DNA of 64,000 nt from Andrena cerasifolii (lineage: Eukaryota; Arthropoda; Insecta; Hymenoptera; Andrenidae): contig NC_135124.1 of assembly GCF_050908995.1 (NCBI RefSeq), forward strand, positions 7,564,001 through 7,628,000. Reading direction: 5' to 3'. Below are positions 50,601-61,663 of this stretch, piece by piece (the first letter of the stretch is position 1; the number at the start of each line of letters is the position of its first letter). The notes beneath the pieces were generated by a model that made no database searches, was not told the origin of the DNA, and saw only the letters and a list, made by a program, of their open reading frames with translations. A program made the translations under genes and the position numbers.

Positions 50601-51935
50601 GATTACTGTTATCATTCTCTCGCACCGAGTGCCTCGCCTAATATTATTGCGGGGGTCTAAAGAGGGGAACACGTAAAATACTGAGCATCGATTTTAATAC
50701 TTTGAATTTTAATTTATGTACTAGCTCGTTAAGCGAACAGAGATCTTTTATTAGTTTTATTAAATATTGAAGCAATAGAGATAGTACTTTGAAACAGCGG
50801 AAAATATAGTATAGCAATTGTAAATTCAATAATTCATTTGATTCTGCGAATCATGAATTTTTCCACTTGCACAAGGTTTAATAATACCAGTGTGTACCAT
50901 CGGTTTAAATTTTGGTGTGCCTGAGAGACATACTTTGGACTGTGCAAAGGGTGAACAACACTTTGACTCATGCTTGGCCTTTTGTGTTGCCATTCAATAG
51001 TTTACGAGGTATTTAACTTTTCAGCTTCTTAATTTTAACTTCTCTGTATTCTAAACATCATTGAAACATGCATTTCCATTCCAAATATCCTAATAATCTT
51101 GAAAACTCTGAAACAATAATCTCGAGAAGAATGGCCTTTCTCTAATCACGTCCCCCCTTCCAAAATAAATCATTTTTATTTTCTTCACCTTTTCACTCCG
51201 CACAATTTTCACAAAAAGCAACAGAAATATTGAACTGTATGCTTGCAGCTACTCCATCTGTAGCCTAATTCGAAGCACTAATATCAGTGCGCCAAAGAAC
51301 ACAATTCATTAAATAATTAGAGCCGTTCTACTTGGCGCGCCGATTCACTCGTCTAGTACGTACTTAGTTGCTCCAGGTTACTATTGCGAGCGAAGTTGGA
51401 GCCGTTCCCTTTCATGAACCGTGGGTCGTTTAATAGTTAGAGGCCTATCCGCCGAAAGGTTATCAAAGTGACCCAGTTGGCAGGTCGATGAACTTGGCCA
51501 TGCTCACAGTTCGAAGCTCATAAATATTAAACGATAAACGCAATATTTCAATCCGTCCAATTACCATTGTACCGTGTATTTATTCACCGAGCCGTTTTCC
51601 CTCCTGTTATTTTTGCATTAACTGTACAATTTCAGCGTCCCCCGATATCGAAACGATCGCGCGCAAGTAATTAAATCGGCTGGCAAAAATTGCGCATCCC
51701 TCTGCATTGCTCGCCCCTGATTACGACCGCGTTTATACACAGTGCTCGCTAAAAAGTGGCACAACCAGCCAGCAGTGGATCGATTCTTTGTGAAAAAACG
51801 AATAAGGACTGTATAATAATTTTTTGTAAATTTGTCGAATAGTTTTTGAGAGAAACGATTTTGGTCTTGTAAGTTGGTTCCGTGTATTTTTAACTACATG
51901 TTAAACAGATTTAGAGATTCACTTTTTGTATTTAA
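47608..51935. other. Non-coding stretch
   Basis: A long GC-richer zone at about 48540-50600 holds several minus-strand frames of 77-102 codons. They share no features of known proteins and overlap + strand frames. An 11-G run sits at 48942-48952. Outside that zone the DNA is AT-rich. A CAGTGCTCGCTAAAAAGTGG beside TA at about 51740 could be one end of a mariner-type element, but no partner was found. Confidence 0.5.
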
Positions 51936-52007
51936 CACGTTCGCAACGGGATGTACCACCGGTGGTATATTCTTGTCTGTCCCGTGGGACGCCCCGTCGC
52001 GAACGTG
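51936..52007. mobile_element. Tiny piggyBac-like MITE
   Basis: TTAA (51932-51935) is followed by CACGTTCGCAACGGG, and the right end …CCCCGTCGCGAACGTG is followed by TTAA (52008-52011). The 15-bp inverted repeats differ at a single internal base and enclose a perfect palindrome TACCACCGGTGGTA. TTAA duplications at both ends are the hallmark of piggyBac-type insertion. At 72 bp it is close to the minimum for two termini. Confidence 0.7.
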
Positions 52008-52011
52008 TTAA

Positions 52012-52254
52012 ATGGATTTCTACTTTTAAGTAAATTTAGGAATTAACTTTTTACTTTTAAATAGAGATTTTACTTTTCTAATTCTTATGTGTGGCTATAT
52101 TTATTTTCGCGACATTGTGTAGCTTTTATGATAATAAGTATCACTAGTTCTCTTACTTAATTCCCAATAGTCTTTTAAAGTAGCAAGACACAGTATTTGA
52201 ATACAAAACTATTGAAAAATACTGTTTACCTTGTCACTTCATCGATTTTATACC
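52012..52254. other. Spacer between two TTAA-type relics
   Basis: AT-rich with TTTTACTTTTAAATA-like runs. It may contain the eroded left part of the element that ends at 52314, but no left terminus is visible. Confidence 0.45.
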
Positions 52255-52314
52255 GCTGTGTCAATTCGACACCGAGGGACAAATTTAGTTCGTGAAGTGA
52301 GGAACGGTTGAGGG
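52255..52314 (-). mobile_element. Solo end of a piggyBac-like element
   Basis: Read on the minus strand it starts at TTAA (52315-52318) with CCCTCAACCGTTCCTCAC and continues to GTCGAATTGACACA. The order CCCTCA-…-TTTGTCCCT-…-GTCAAATTGACA is the same as at the right end of the 61387-61659 element. A partner left end was not found here, so this is a fragment. Confidence 0.6.
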
Positions 52315-52318
52315 TTAA

Positions 52319-54855
52319 AAAAAATATATTAATGTCACTACTAGTCTATACTATTCTAATTTCACATTAAAGATCATTTTCCTCGGAGACATCGCTACAA
52401 ATAACAAAAAAAAAGAAAATTTTCATTCATCTTTTCACGAGGAACCGCCTCCCTCGATTTCTACCAGGTTTCACCGAACACCCTGTATTAACATCCACGG
52501 AAAAGGGAAAGCAAAGGCAATCCTGCGGTTGTGTAAATAATTTCCAGCGCCGGGCCTCGTTTAACCATCGTTCAAGCTCTCTCTGCTAATATTGTTGGGG
52601 CTATAATTTTCGGCCGAAGACATATTTTGTACCTGATTTCTGGGCGGGGAAGCGAAAGGGAAGGAATCCTCCGTCGAGCCATTACCAACATTATACCACC
52701 AGGCCGCGAGTGAATGAAGATCGAGATGACTGACGCGCATTTAACTTTAATTACAGTGGCAACATTGTTGAAGGAAAGAAATCCGTCCTCGTCGCCGTGA
52801 CCTCCGCCATTATTTCTTGCGGCCTCCCACTCCTCTCAGCCTCTTCTCTTATCCCGTCTCCCTTGCTTTCCTATTACGGCGAACGAGTGTTATTGCCTCC
52901 TTATTAAGGAAATAATTGCGATGCTTTACGATCGCATTCTCGATCAATTATCCAAGGAAATCGAGCGAAACGAGCAACCTCCAGCCGGCCAGCTAACGAG
53001 CTGGTCGCTGTGTGAATGGGGCGCGGATCCGGATATAGAATATTCCCTGATTTTGTGGATGTCGCACAGTTCTCAGCAGATTTCTTTTCGGAGTAACTGT
53101 TTCGAAGTTGGAGTGACATTTGGCTTCACTCTTCTGTTGTTAAGGGTAGAAGCGATATTGAAGCCATTATTTGGGCGGGGGTGTGGGATTACATACTATA
53201 GAGGGGCGCAACGGGGGGAAGGCACCCGGGCCCCGGGCTGTACAGGGCCCCCAGAAAAAGGAGAAGTGAAGAAAATAGAAAAGAAAAAAAGAAGAGAATG
53301 AGAACGAACAATTTTTAGTCGATTAAGTAGAATCTAATTTTATAAACCGACTTGAATTTCTCGCTCTAAACACAGGATGAGTAATACTACGGGCACACCA
53401 CAATAAAATTGTTGTTGTGGTAGCCACGGTATGCGAGAACTGTCAAAAACGAAGTTGGAATATAATTTCTAATATAGTTATATAATAATCTAATCTTATT
53501 AATGATAGATATGGCAATCAAAATATCAATTATTTAAATATATTAATGTTTAGCGCGTTTATATTTTCATTTTATTTTCTTTATCACTGTTATTATTATC
53601 CCTTTTTCGGGAAAAGATGTTATGCTTTTTCACCGTTGAGAAATTGTTTGGAACCCCGAAAATATTTCTCGCATCCGGGCCCTTTTATAAAGAAGGCCAG
53701 CCCTTACATGTTTACATAAGTACACTTTAGAAGAAGTTGACTAAAATTTGCTTGTAAATTCAATTTCTTCACAGAAAAATCGATATGTCTTAATGTTAGT
53801 ACTTAACATAATTAACTTTGAAAAAACTTATTCAATTTAAAATTAAAAATATACACTAATAACTTATGCATGTTTGAAAAAAGTGATCTATAAAGAACTA
53901 TCATGCAATTTATACGTTTTTCACCAAGTACAAAGATTCACCAAAGCTGTCCTCACGTCAAATATTCATTTAGTTAGTACTTTCCCCCGTTGCAAGGGTT
54001 CGGTTGATCCTCTGGAATTGTTCGTGAAGGAACGCGATCCTCTAATTATTTTACGCGGCGTATCCTTGCACAGTTAGCAGCAAAAAGCGGAGTCGTCCAT
54101 TAGCAAAGGTTGTCGCGACACAAAAATTTGTCTCACGGTCCCTCGCTGTTAATTCGTTCTCCTGCGCGCGGAGGATTGCGAGGACGCGGGACGGGCAGGG
54201 AAAAGGTGAGGAGTTGCCACCCAAGTAGAAACTTCCATCGTTGATTGTTCGAGGGCCGGTGAGGAGTAGGTACTCTTTGGCTGCACGATACTCCTCGCCT
54301 TTCTCTGGCCATCTCGATCGACCATGCCATATGCGAATTGCGAGGACCGACAGAGGAGGAGAGAGAGAAAGGATACATCGTTAATTATCCCATTCCTGGT
54401 TACGTGTCCGCTGCGCGGAGCTCCCTCACCCCGGTCTTTGACAATGACGGACACGGGCACTGAATCGAGCACAGAATGATTAAAACGGGAGAGGAGTGTT
54501 AAAAAGTTTTGATATTTAATACAACCGGGCAGTTAAAAAAATAATGTTGCTGCTTGTAATTAGAACCGATACCTGTGGAAATGTAATATGTTTTTATAAT
54601 TGGGATAAATATCAGCCACGTGTTCATGGTTTATTTTGTGATACGTTGATAGTAGTTTCAATAAATTCGGCTGATAAATAGTTTAAACGAAAGAAGCAGC
54701 GGTTCTGAATTTGTGTAATCTTAAATTAAATTTATCACGTTGCATGTTCAGTAGGCTTTATAAAGTCTCAAAATTAGTAAACGTTAATATAATTCATATG
54801 TACATCGCTATTCTTCGTTTTTTAAATCGAACACTGAATTGAAAAATCAATGCTT
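52319..54855. other. Non-coding stretch
   Basis: GC-richer blocks occur at about 52490-53020 and 54110-54480. A C/G-rich segment at 53187-53260 with GGGCCC motifs and a second one at 53676-53706 could be the two ends of a degraded hAT-type element, but the inverted match is weak. A possible terminus ACCGAACACCCTGTA ends near 52487. The 126-codon + frame (52921-53301) is not recognised. Confidence 0.5.
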
Positions 54856-54900
54856 TTAGCGGTGTAAATGCCACGTTCTTTTTGTGTTTTCCAGGTGGGT
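54856..54900 (+). promoter_or_regulatory. Candidate recursive splice site (ratchet point) 3
   Basis: A strong T-rich tract, TTCTTTTTGTGTTTTCC, leads to AG at 54893-54894, fused to GTGGGT (54895-54900). The donor is weaker than at the other two sites because of G at intron position 4, but a GAAG context is shared with ratchet point 2. A consensus donor ATC|GTAAGT lies 69 nt downstream at 54964. The order of tract, AG|GT and a nearby second donor fits the RS-exon model. Spacing from the previous site is 18,432 nt. Confidence 0.5.
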
Positions 54901-54963
54901 GAAGTTTTCCGCATTTTATTGTCCTTCTCCCATCTGGGCGAGTAATGATACTCACTGCGTATC
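54895..54963 (+). other. Putative cryptic RS-exon of ratchet point 3
   Basis: A 69-nt interval between the AG at 54894 and the donor GTAAGT at 54964. In the frame beginning GTG GGT GAA it encodes VGEVFRILLSFSHLGE and then TAA. It shares GTG-GTGAAG-TT-CC at its start and a GG(A/G)CGA…ATGATAC block near its end with the interval after ratchet point 2, suggesting a common origin. No transcript evidence is available. Confidence 0.35.
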
Positions 54964-54969
54964 GTAAGT

Positions 54970-56832
54970 AAAACTTGGATATAATATCTAGTGTTGCCCT
55001 TGAAGCCTAAAACACTATTCTCTATTTGAAACAGTATACAAAATATTGGGATTCATTGTTTCCCAGATTTTAATATCGCCGCGTGTTTCGCGCATTCATT
55101 TGTACGTTATTCAGGGACACGTGTATGATATAGATTTCATCAGGCTTGACGTAGTTCAAATTTCAAAACTGAATTAAACAAAACAAACACAGCTACCTAC
55201 AGAAAATAAATTTTTTTTTCCAAAGCTACGAACTAAGCTGAACGAAAATATCCCACAGACAGGAAACTCAGAGAGTCCTGCCACCCTTAAGACATACTTC
55301 CGATTTCTCTCTGCAGAAGAGTTAATCAGCAAAAGAGTTAATCTGGGAAAGCTCGGCGTCCTGACGAAATCAGTCCGGTGAACTTGCACCCTAGGTCGTC
55401 CGTATGAAACGGCTCCTGTAATTGGCCAAATAGCCATTCTGTCCTTCAACTCTGCTCCCCTCTGTGAGCAGTGACCTTAAGCCCCATACATATCGCCCTA
55501 CAGGTCCAGCTAAGAGTCTCTGGCGATCTGGTAGCAGTCCGGCCACTGCGGAACGAAAAGTTTGCTGACGTCGTATAAAGTCGTGCTAGACACCTGCAAC
55601 GACTTAATAGTTTATGGCGGGCCGTAGACTGACTCGATGGCGATATATTCCAAGGTGTAATGGGAACAAACCGAGGGAAAAAAGAGCACAGACGGTCGCG
55701 ATAAAGGGGTGTTTCACGGAGGGGCTGCGTTCGAGTTCGTTAGGGGGTGGGAAATAAAAGGAGTCCCGCGATAGGTAGCAAACTGGGCACTTATTTGGCG
55801 GGACATTTTTATTAAACTTTCTTATCGGTCACTGGCGATGTATCGCGCCACCCTCGAAACCAACTTCGCCGGACTTTCGAGCTATGTATTCTCCTAAGTT
55901 TGTATCTTACAAAATGTCATGTATTCCAGAATAATGAAGGTAAATTTCATCCAAGCTTTGTGAGAACTTGTTTTTATTATTTCGCTGGATTATCAATAAT
56001 TATGATGCAATTAAAAGCAGGCCGATTTTGTCCGAGAGAAAAGTCGAAATTACGAAAATTCGTAAATGCGTCGCTTCGTTTCTTGTAATGTAGTGTTTCC
56101 ATTTAGCTTGGTGTCAGATATAATTTGACAGAGGTAGAAGTATGTGACTCTAATGGGGAAAAAACGTTACTGTACTCGATAATTTTTTGTAAAAGTACAA
56201 AGTAGGTTCCACGTATTCTTTTATGTCCATGCATGTGTTAAAAGTGTCTCCAGACGTTGAAACATGTTGCGATGCACGCGTCGACTCTCGGGTTTCACGA
56301 AACTGGACAGTGAGCAAGAAGCAAGCGCGCGGCTCGCTTACTTGGGTTGGGAAATTCCGCACAGCTCTTTGCGACGTTAATTTGAAAAAGACCATCCTAA
56401 AATTCTCGAAGTTCGGGCATCACTGCTGTCCAGCGGTCACTGGCAGCACTCCGAACGCCTGGCCAGTGCATGCCTGTACTTAGTGGAATGCGTCCATGAG
56501 GTGGTGTTGCCATTTTCGTCTGTTCGCGGGCGCGTAAGTTGCAACTTTAAGGGATGAACCTGTACTACGTGTGTACTTAGATTGGTTTCCGCGTCTCCTC
56601 GAATAAAAGCCTTCGAATAAAAGCCGAATAAACTACGGATAAAGATGAAAACCTTATTCGACGGTTCGAATAAAAAAATTATCTTCCACCGTGCAATGAA
56701 TTTACTTCAAACAAATTTATTTATCCGCGGTGTTTGAAATAAAGATAACTCGCGCTATTCGAAGCTTTGAATAACGCATGAACATAAAGTATCTTTTATT
56801 TGAGTTTATCACATGTGGTAAAAAAAAAATCA
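54970..56832. other. Non-coding stretch
   Basis: Mixed AT-rich and moderately GC-rich DNA. Frames are all below 92 codons. From about 56590 to 56780 there is a run of loosely repeated CGAATAAA-type motifs (TCGAATAAAAGCC twice in tandem at about 56598-56624). No gene recognised. Confidence 0.5.
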
Positions 56833-56884
56833 AAGCGTCCTGCTAATAACGCGAAGGTCGCGGGTTCGATCCCCTCATGGGCCA
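56833..56884 (+). pseudogene. 5'-truncated tRNA-Ile (AAT) relic
   Basis: The 3' two-thirds of a tRNA-Ile gene: it starts at GCGTCCTGCTAATAACGCGA (anticodon AAT retained) and runs through the T arm GCGGG-TTCGATC to the acceptor strand ATGGGCC and discriminator A. The 5' acceptor strand and D arm are absent and replaced by an A-rich stretch (about ten A residues at 56820-56829). Two bases differ from the intact copy at 20677-20750 over 50 nt: G28 to C, which breaks an anticodon-stem pair, and C64 to T. No CCA follows, so it was not copied from a mature tRNA 3' end. Without an A box or acceptor pairing it cannot make a normal tRNA. Confidence 0.85.
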
Positions 56885-57505
56885 AAATCCTTTTTTTCCA
56901 TTTAGTTGCAACATAAAAAAGTGATACTAGGCGTGCTTGTACATTCCAACAGCAATACTCTTTTTTTTTTCTTTCATTTTCCAACGTGCACGTGTCCGGG
57001 GTACCGAGTCGAGAAGTTCGCCTTTGCGGCGCGCGCTGTAACGCCATGCGAAAACTTTGGGAGTACGTGCCCGGTTCGCGAGAAGGCGTGAAAGGAGGCA
57101 GAATTTGAGTTTCGGTCAAACACAAAGAAAGTTCTGGAACGACGTCCGCGGGGTCTAATTGAGTAACTTTTTCTCGATCGACGCAGCTTGTTTGGAGGGG
57201 AACCCTAATAGAAGTATTTCCCGACGAACTACTGAAGAGGGAGACATCGTTTTCGTAATAGGAAAAAAGTTTTTTTTCGTTAAAGAAGAGAGGTGATTCG
57301 CTTATATACCTCAGGAAATTTGAGGACTTCTCCGTCTGATCTTTGTGGTGCACTTGGTTCGCTCTTCACTCTTTTATTTCATTTGGCATCTTTCGTTTTG
57401 GTATTTTTTTATGAAATTATGTTTAAATTGAAAAAACAAACATTTTATGATTTAAGTAAGCAACGAATTTTGGGGAAATTTTGAGAAAAAATGCAAAAGA
57501 GAATT
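56885..57505. other. Spacer between tRNA relic and tRNA-Glu
   Basis: T-rich tract immediately after the tRNA relic, then a GC-richer patch at about 56990-57200. A 185-codon minus frame (56796-57353) reads through the antisense of the tRNA relic and is not a credible gene. Confidence 0.6.
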
Positions 57506-57577
57506 TTCCGGTACCGGGAATCGAACCCGAGCCTCCTGGGTGAAAGCCAGGTATCCTAGCCACTAGACCATACCGGA
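57506..57577 (-). tRNA. tRNA-Glu (anticodon TTC)
   Basis: A 72-nt cloverleaf on the minus strand. The acceptor TCCGGTA pairs perfectly with TACCGGA, and the discriminator is A. The D arm region GGTCTAGTGGCTAGGATA is the standard glutamate form. The anticodon stem CCTGG/CCAGG holds loop CTTTCAC, so the anticodon is TTC and the tRNA reads GAA/GAG. The T arm CTCGGG-TTCGATT-CCCGG region is intact. There is no intron and no encoded CCA. T-rich runs follow the 3' end within 25 nt on the minus strand, consistent with Pol III termination. It lies about 620 bp from the tRNA-Ile relic and faces it. Confidence 0.95.
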
Positions 57578-60500
57578 CTTGAGAGATTTCTTTATAAATT
57601 ACAGTTTTCCCGGATAATACGAACTAGCAAGTGTATATTGTCTATTGAATATCATATAATATAACAATGCTACATTGTAAAATTTCAAATTTATCAAAAC
57701 TATTTTAAAAAAAAATTATGTAAATGAATACTTTATGAGATCAGTCTTTTAGATATTAATTAAATTCCGATAGCAAAACACAAAGAATAATAGGAAGTTG
57801 ATACAAAACGTATAAAACGCAAAAACGTGTCTCTTAGAATAGAACGCATCTACTACTACTACTAACGGTCTATCGAACTTCAATTATGGTAAAACAAAAG
57901 GCGAACGCTCAAAATGGTTGCCAACTGAGAACTGTTACCAACATACAAAATAATATTATTAGCTTTCTTTGCAAAGAATATCTGACAGAACTATTTATTT
58001 CTACATTTTTGTTTTATTATCTTAAAAATATAAATAATGGCACTTAAAAAAAAAATAACTAATCAGTTAATTGAAGGTACTCGAACTGCCAATCTTTTAC
58101 CAACTCAACATTTCTCTTGCGTGTCAAACCATCTCACCTATCCTAAACCATTCGTTCAATATCAAAAGTACTTAAAAAATTCTCAACACAGTTATTTTCA
58201 ATTGCAATAATCCTAACCACTTTCTTGCCATATATTCCTGCTAAGTTTCAATAGTAGAAGAAATATTCTACTAAATAGACGATGCTCTGCAGGAGTATTA
58301 GAATTTTCAAGTATCAGTATTTCGTATTCAGTAGTGCTTCGAATATCATCTCCCACACCGCACAGTGCATACCCCAAAGCTCAAACCCCGTTTTATTTTG
58401 ACATCACGCTTTAGTTCCTCGCGCAATAAATCTGTACCGCCACAATTTAACTGCCATCGTTGTTGTCGTCGGGTTTAAAAACTATTGCGTTCACCCGTAT
58501 CATATCGGTCGGCGATAGTGTCTCGTTGGTCGATTGTTTCTGTCAACAAATAATTTATTTTATTTTTTTATCCCTTTTCCCGTTTTTATTTTTGTCATCG
58601 ATACACGGCCGCAGGGTCGTGAGGAAAGGCTTGTCAGCGGAGCGGAAAGAACGCCGGACGTGTGTCTACTTCGTTGCTAGCGATACGCAGCGGAACAATT
58701 ATCGGATATATCCACGGTTGACAAATTGCACGGTCAAGCGACTACATTTTAATGAAGCTCTATCGAGCAGGCTGTTGGCGGGTCGACTGGAAAATGAAAA
58801 ATGCAACGACGGCGCACCGACGCTAAAAGGATCCGTCGATATTTCAAGCGGGACCCGTTTAATCGGTACGTCTGTCGACTGATAGTTAAATCTGCCGCGA
58901 ATAATGCGGTTAGAGTAAAATTAATGTTTACGGGCTGGGATAATGGCGAGCGCGCGGTGTGACGCCGACATATTTGTATTTAATTCTCCCCCGCTGGAAA
59001 CTCGATCGCCGTTCGTTTTTATGCGCGACGAACGGGGGAAATGAAGCGATTGCGGGCGAAAAAGTTATCGATTCGCGCGTACAGGTGTGCCCAGCGACGC
59101 CGGCGACGTAATTGATTAAACGGTCGCGATAAATGTCCCCGATTGGCTGGGGCGTCTTCTTTTAAATTCTGGTTTTATCGAGCCATCAGTTTTTAAACGG
59201 GAAAGCGGAATTTCCAAGTGGGCGCGATAATTCTGCCGTGTTAATTCGAAAGTGTGTATCTGCTACATTCGTTTAAATCAAGTCACCGCTGCCAGGTAGC
59301 ACGAAAATCGTTTATCTATTGTATGTATCTATATTAAACAAGGAAGCTGTACCTGTATTGAAACTGAAGATGCAACAGTTTATATTTCGGACGTTTTTGA
59401 AATCGATACCCGGTTGTTAAATTAAATAACAGTAACTGCAAATATTAGTAATAAAAGGCGTAACTGCAGGTAATTTTATAGTTAGTTTCTTCATGTTCAT
59501 TTACACACCTTTTTATCCAGATTTAATATTATGAAACGACGCGAGTAGAGGACGGACAAATAAGAAACAACATTAAGATAAAGATTAAAGTACATAAACA
59601 GCAAAGAAAACACAGAAAGAGATGAAATAACAAGTACCAATATTGCAACTTAATCATCCAGAATACACAGAACTATTTCTGAAAGTAAATAAGGAAGTAG
59701 CGAAAGAGTCAATATTACAGCATAGGTAAACTAATTTATTTTTCACTTGTTTCATTCTTTTATCGAGTAGGTACATTCATTGGCCTTTCATTTGAGCCTC
59801 CCAGAAGCTAAACTGATCACCTCCACGAAATCAACAGTCCAGAAAATTAAACAGAGCTGTACAAAAAGTGTACAGAAAGTACATACATATGTACAGTTCA
59901 TCAGTTGCTGTTCCAATTTCAAGCTGAATTCGAATTTATCACAACCCCGATTAACCCTGGCAGATTCTTGTAAAACTCCTGTTGTCCCCCAAATCACCGT
60001 CTCGTTCGGCGCATACATCACCCCTCGCGTTTTATAAACGCAAAGAAGACCCGCCTTCGCCTAAAAATTTATCGCGAGCTCGATGTATCCTTCGTGTCGC
60101 GTCATTAAAGACCCATATTCCTGCCGCATATTCGTGTTCTCGCTGGCTGGCAACCATAAGCGTCCAGCGGCGTCGTTTCGCCCGCAGAGAATCGCGAGAA
60201 AATGTTTTTCTCATAGCCCGCAGGAGTAGAGGGAGGGGCGATTTTATGGAACCGTGCACTGGTGTGCGACCTCTCGTAAAACAATCATTTTTCCATCGAC
60301 TCGAACGGGCCGCGTGCTCGCGATACGTTTGTGATATTATTGCGAAAGGGGACGCGCGTTATGAATTCGCGGAAAAAAAAGCGACGGATTGCAAGTGCGC
60401 TTTATTTTTTTTTCCCTCCCTTTTTATCCTTTTTGTTTCGTGCGCCCGGGGAATCGTCGCACGCGCTCGCGTTTTAATGCGATCGCGAGTGCACTTCAGT

Positions 60501-60632
60501 TCTCCCCATCGTCCGCGTCCGTGGGATCAAAGTTTCGCAACGACACGCAGGGCGCACGCAATCCTTCGTATCGGTTCACTGATACCACTGCTGATTATAC
60601 CAGCCACTGATTATCGTCCGCGTTTTTCCAAT
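57578..60632. other. Non-coding stretch with GC-rich islands
   Basis: AT-rich to about 58560 with a (CTA)4-like run at about 57851-57862. CpG-rich islands follow at about 58590-59130 and 60020-60630. The longest frame of the window, 276 codons (59982-60812, +), runs through the second island and across a C run. It has low-complexity Arg/Ser/Pro/Phe content and no domain I can recognise, so I do not call it a gene. Confidence 0.55.
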
Positions 60633-60648
60633 CCCCCCCCCCCCCCCC
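60633..60648 (+). repeat. Poly-C run (16 C)
   Basis: Sixteen consecutive C residues; with the G20 run at 37025-37044 it is one of two long G/C homopolymers in the window. Confidence 0.9.
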
Positions 60649-61386
60649 TCATCACGGTGCTGGCCTTAATTGCGAAACATCGATCGCGGTCCACGCTGCT
60701 TTCTTGCCGCTGCGGTATTCGCTGTGATCGCATCTGGGTCTCTTTCTTTCTCTCTTCTTTTCAATTGCATTTATTGTTTGAGAATTTTATTGGGATTCTG
60801 TGGCAAATGTAGGTTAACCAGAGAGTCATGCTGCGGGGAACATAGTAGAGTACGCGGTGCAATGTCGGATCGTAGTGATTTTTCTTGAAAAGAGTGGATC
60901 GAGAGATTTGGGGTAACACTGTTTTTAATGAAATTACGGGTCTTTGTTTTAATGGAAAAACGGGGTTATGGATATGTTAGGGAGGTGTAGAAACTGTGGA
61001 TAGAGAATCGGGGGAATTCTGTATTGAGATGTTAGAAGCAGATACGTCTCACATTGGAATGTGATGTGATCAAAAGAGGCAGTTGAGAAAAAATCGCATT
61101 TTTAAATTTTAATTAAATTGACACTACAAAATGAGTTAAAAAAAGTAAGAGAGCTACTCTCCAGTCGCGTGTCTCATGATCCGAATCGTGGATGTCATCG
61201 CCAGTGTTGTTTTTTTATTACTGTATTTTTCATTACCGTCATCCCAAAGTTGCCCCTCCTCCTCTTGAAAAAAATCTACGGATATGGTATGAAAATGGAA
61301 TAAGACACTGTTTCTTTTCATTCGGCATTTGTGTAAGATAAGTTTGGTCCATAGAATATTCAAACGACTAAGGATTAAGTGCTTAA
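60649..61386. other. Non-coding stretch
   Basis: GC content falls from the island into AT-rich DNA. Short overlapping frames only, no gene or repeat recognised. Confidence 0.55.
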
Positions 61387-61659
61387 GCCTCATCTGCCCC
61401 TTGTGTCAATTTGACACATTTTTCTCACAAAAAAATGTTATTCTGTCATATATAAAAAAGTATACCTAGATATTGCTTTATTGTTTGCGAACGATGCGAA
61501 CAGTCTTACGCCTGAATGTACAGAAAATTCCATCTATTTTATTTTCAATTACAGAATTAGCAAATTTCACTATTTCTCGTTTTATTGATTTTTTTTATCA
61601 TTCTGTCAATTTGACACCAAGGGACAAATTCAGTTGGAAAAATGAGGGACGAATGAGGG
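61387..61659. mobile_element. piggyBac-like MITE with TTAA ends
   Basis: TTAA at 61383-61386 and 61660-61663 flank the unit. The left end reads GCCTCATCTGCCCCTTGTGT then CAATTTGACACA. The right end, read inward, is CCCTCATTCGTCCCTCATTT and further in has GTCCCTTGGTGTCAAATTGACA. The inverted termini share CCTCAT and CCCTTG-GTGTCAA-TTGACA blocks. The 273-bp interior is AT-rich. A solo end of the same family lies at 52255-52314. Confidence 0.7.
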
Positions 61660-61663
61660 TTAA

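Noticed and set aside
53187..53710. Two GGGCCC-rich segments as ends of one hAT element
   Set aside because: The inverted match is too weak and there is no target duplication. Mentioned only within the surrounding stretch.
56796..57353. 185-codon minus-strand frame
   Set aside because: It reads through the antisense of the tRNA-Ile relic and an A/T-homopolymer region, so it is a chance frame.
59445..59475. AACTGCAG|GTAATT as a + strand ratchet point
   Set aside because: No pyrimidine tract; the upstream sequence is A-rich.
59982..60812. 276-codon open frame on the + strand, the longest in the window
   Set aside because: It runs through a CpG-rich island and a C16 run, is Arg/Ser/Pro/Phe-rich with low-complexity stretches, overlaps other frames and shows no domain or splice context of a real gene.
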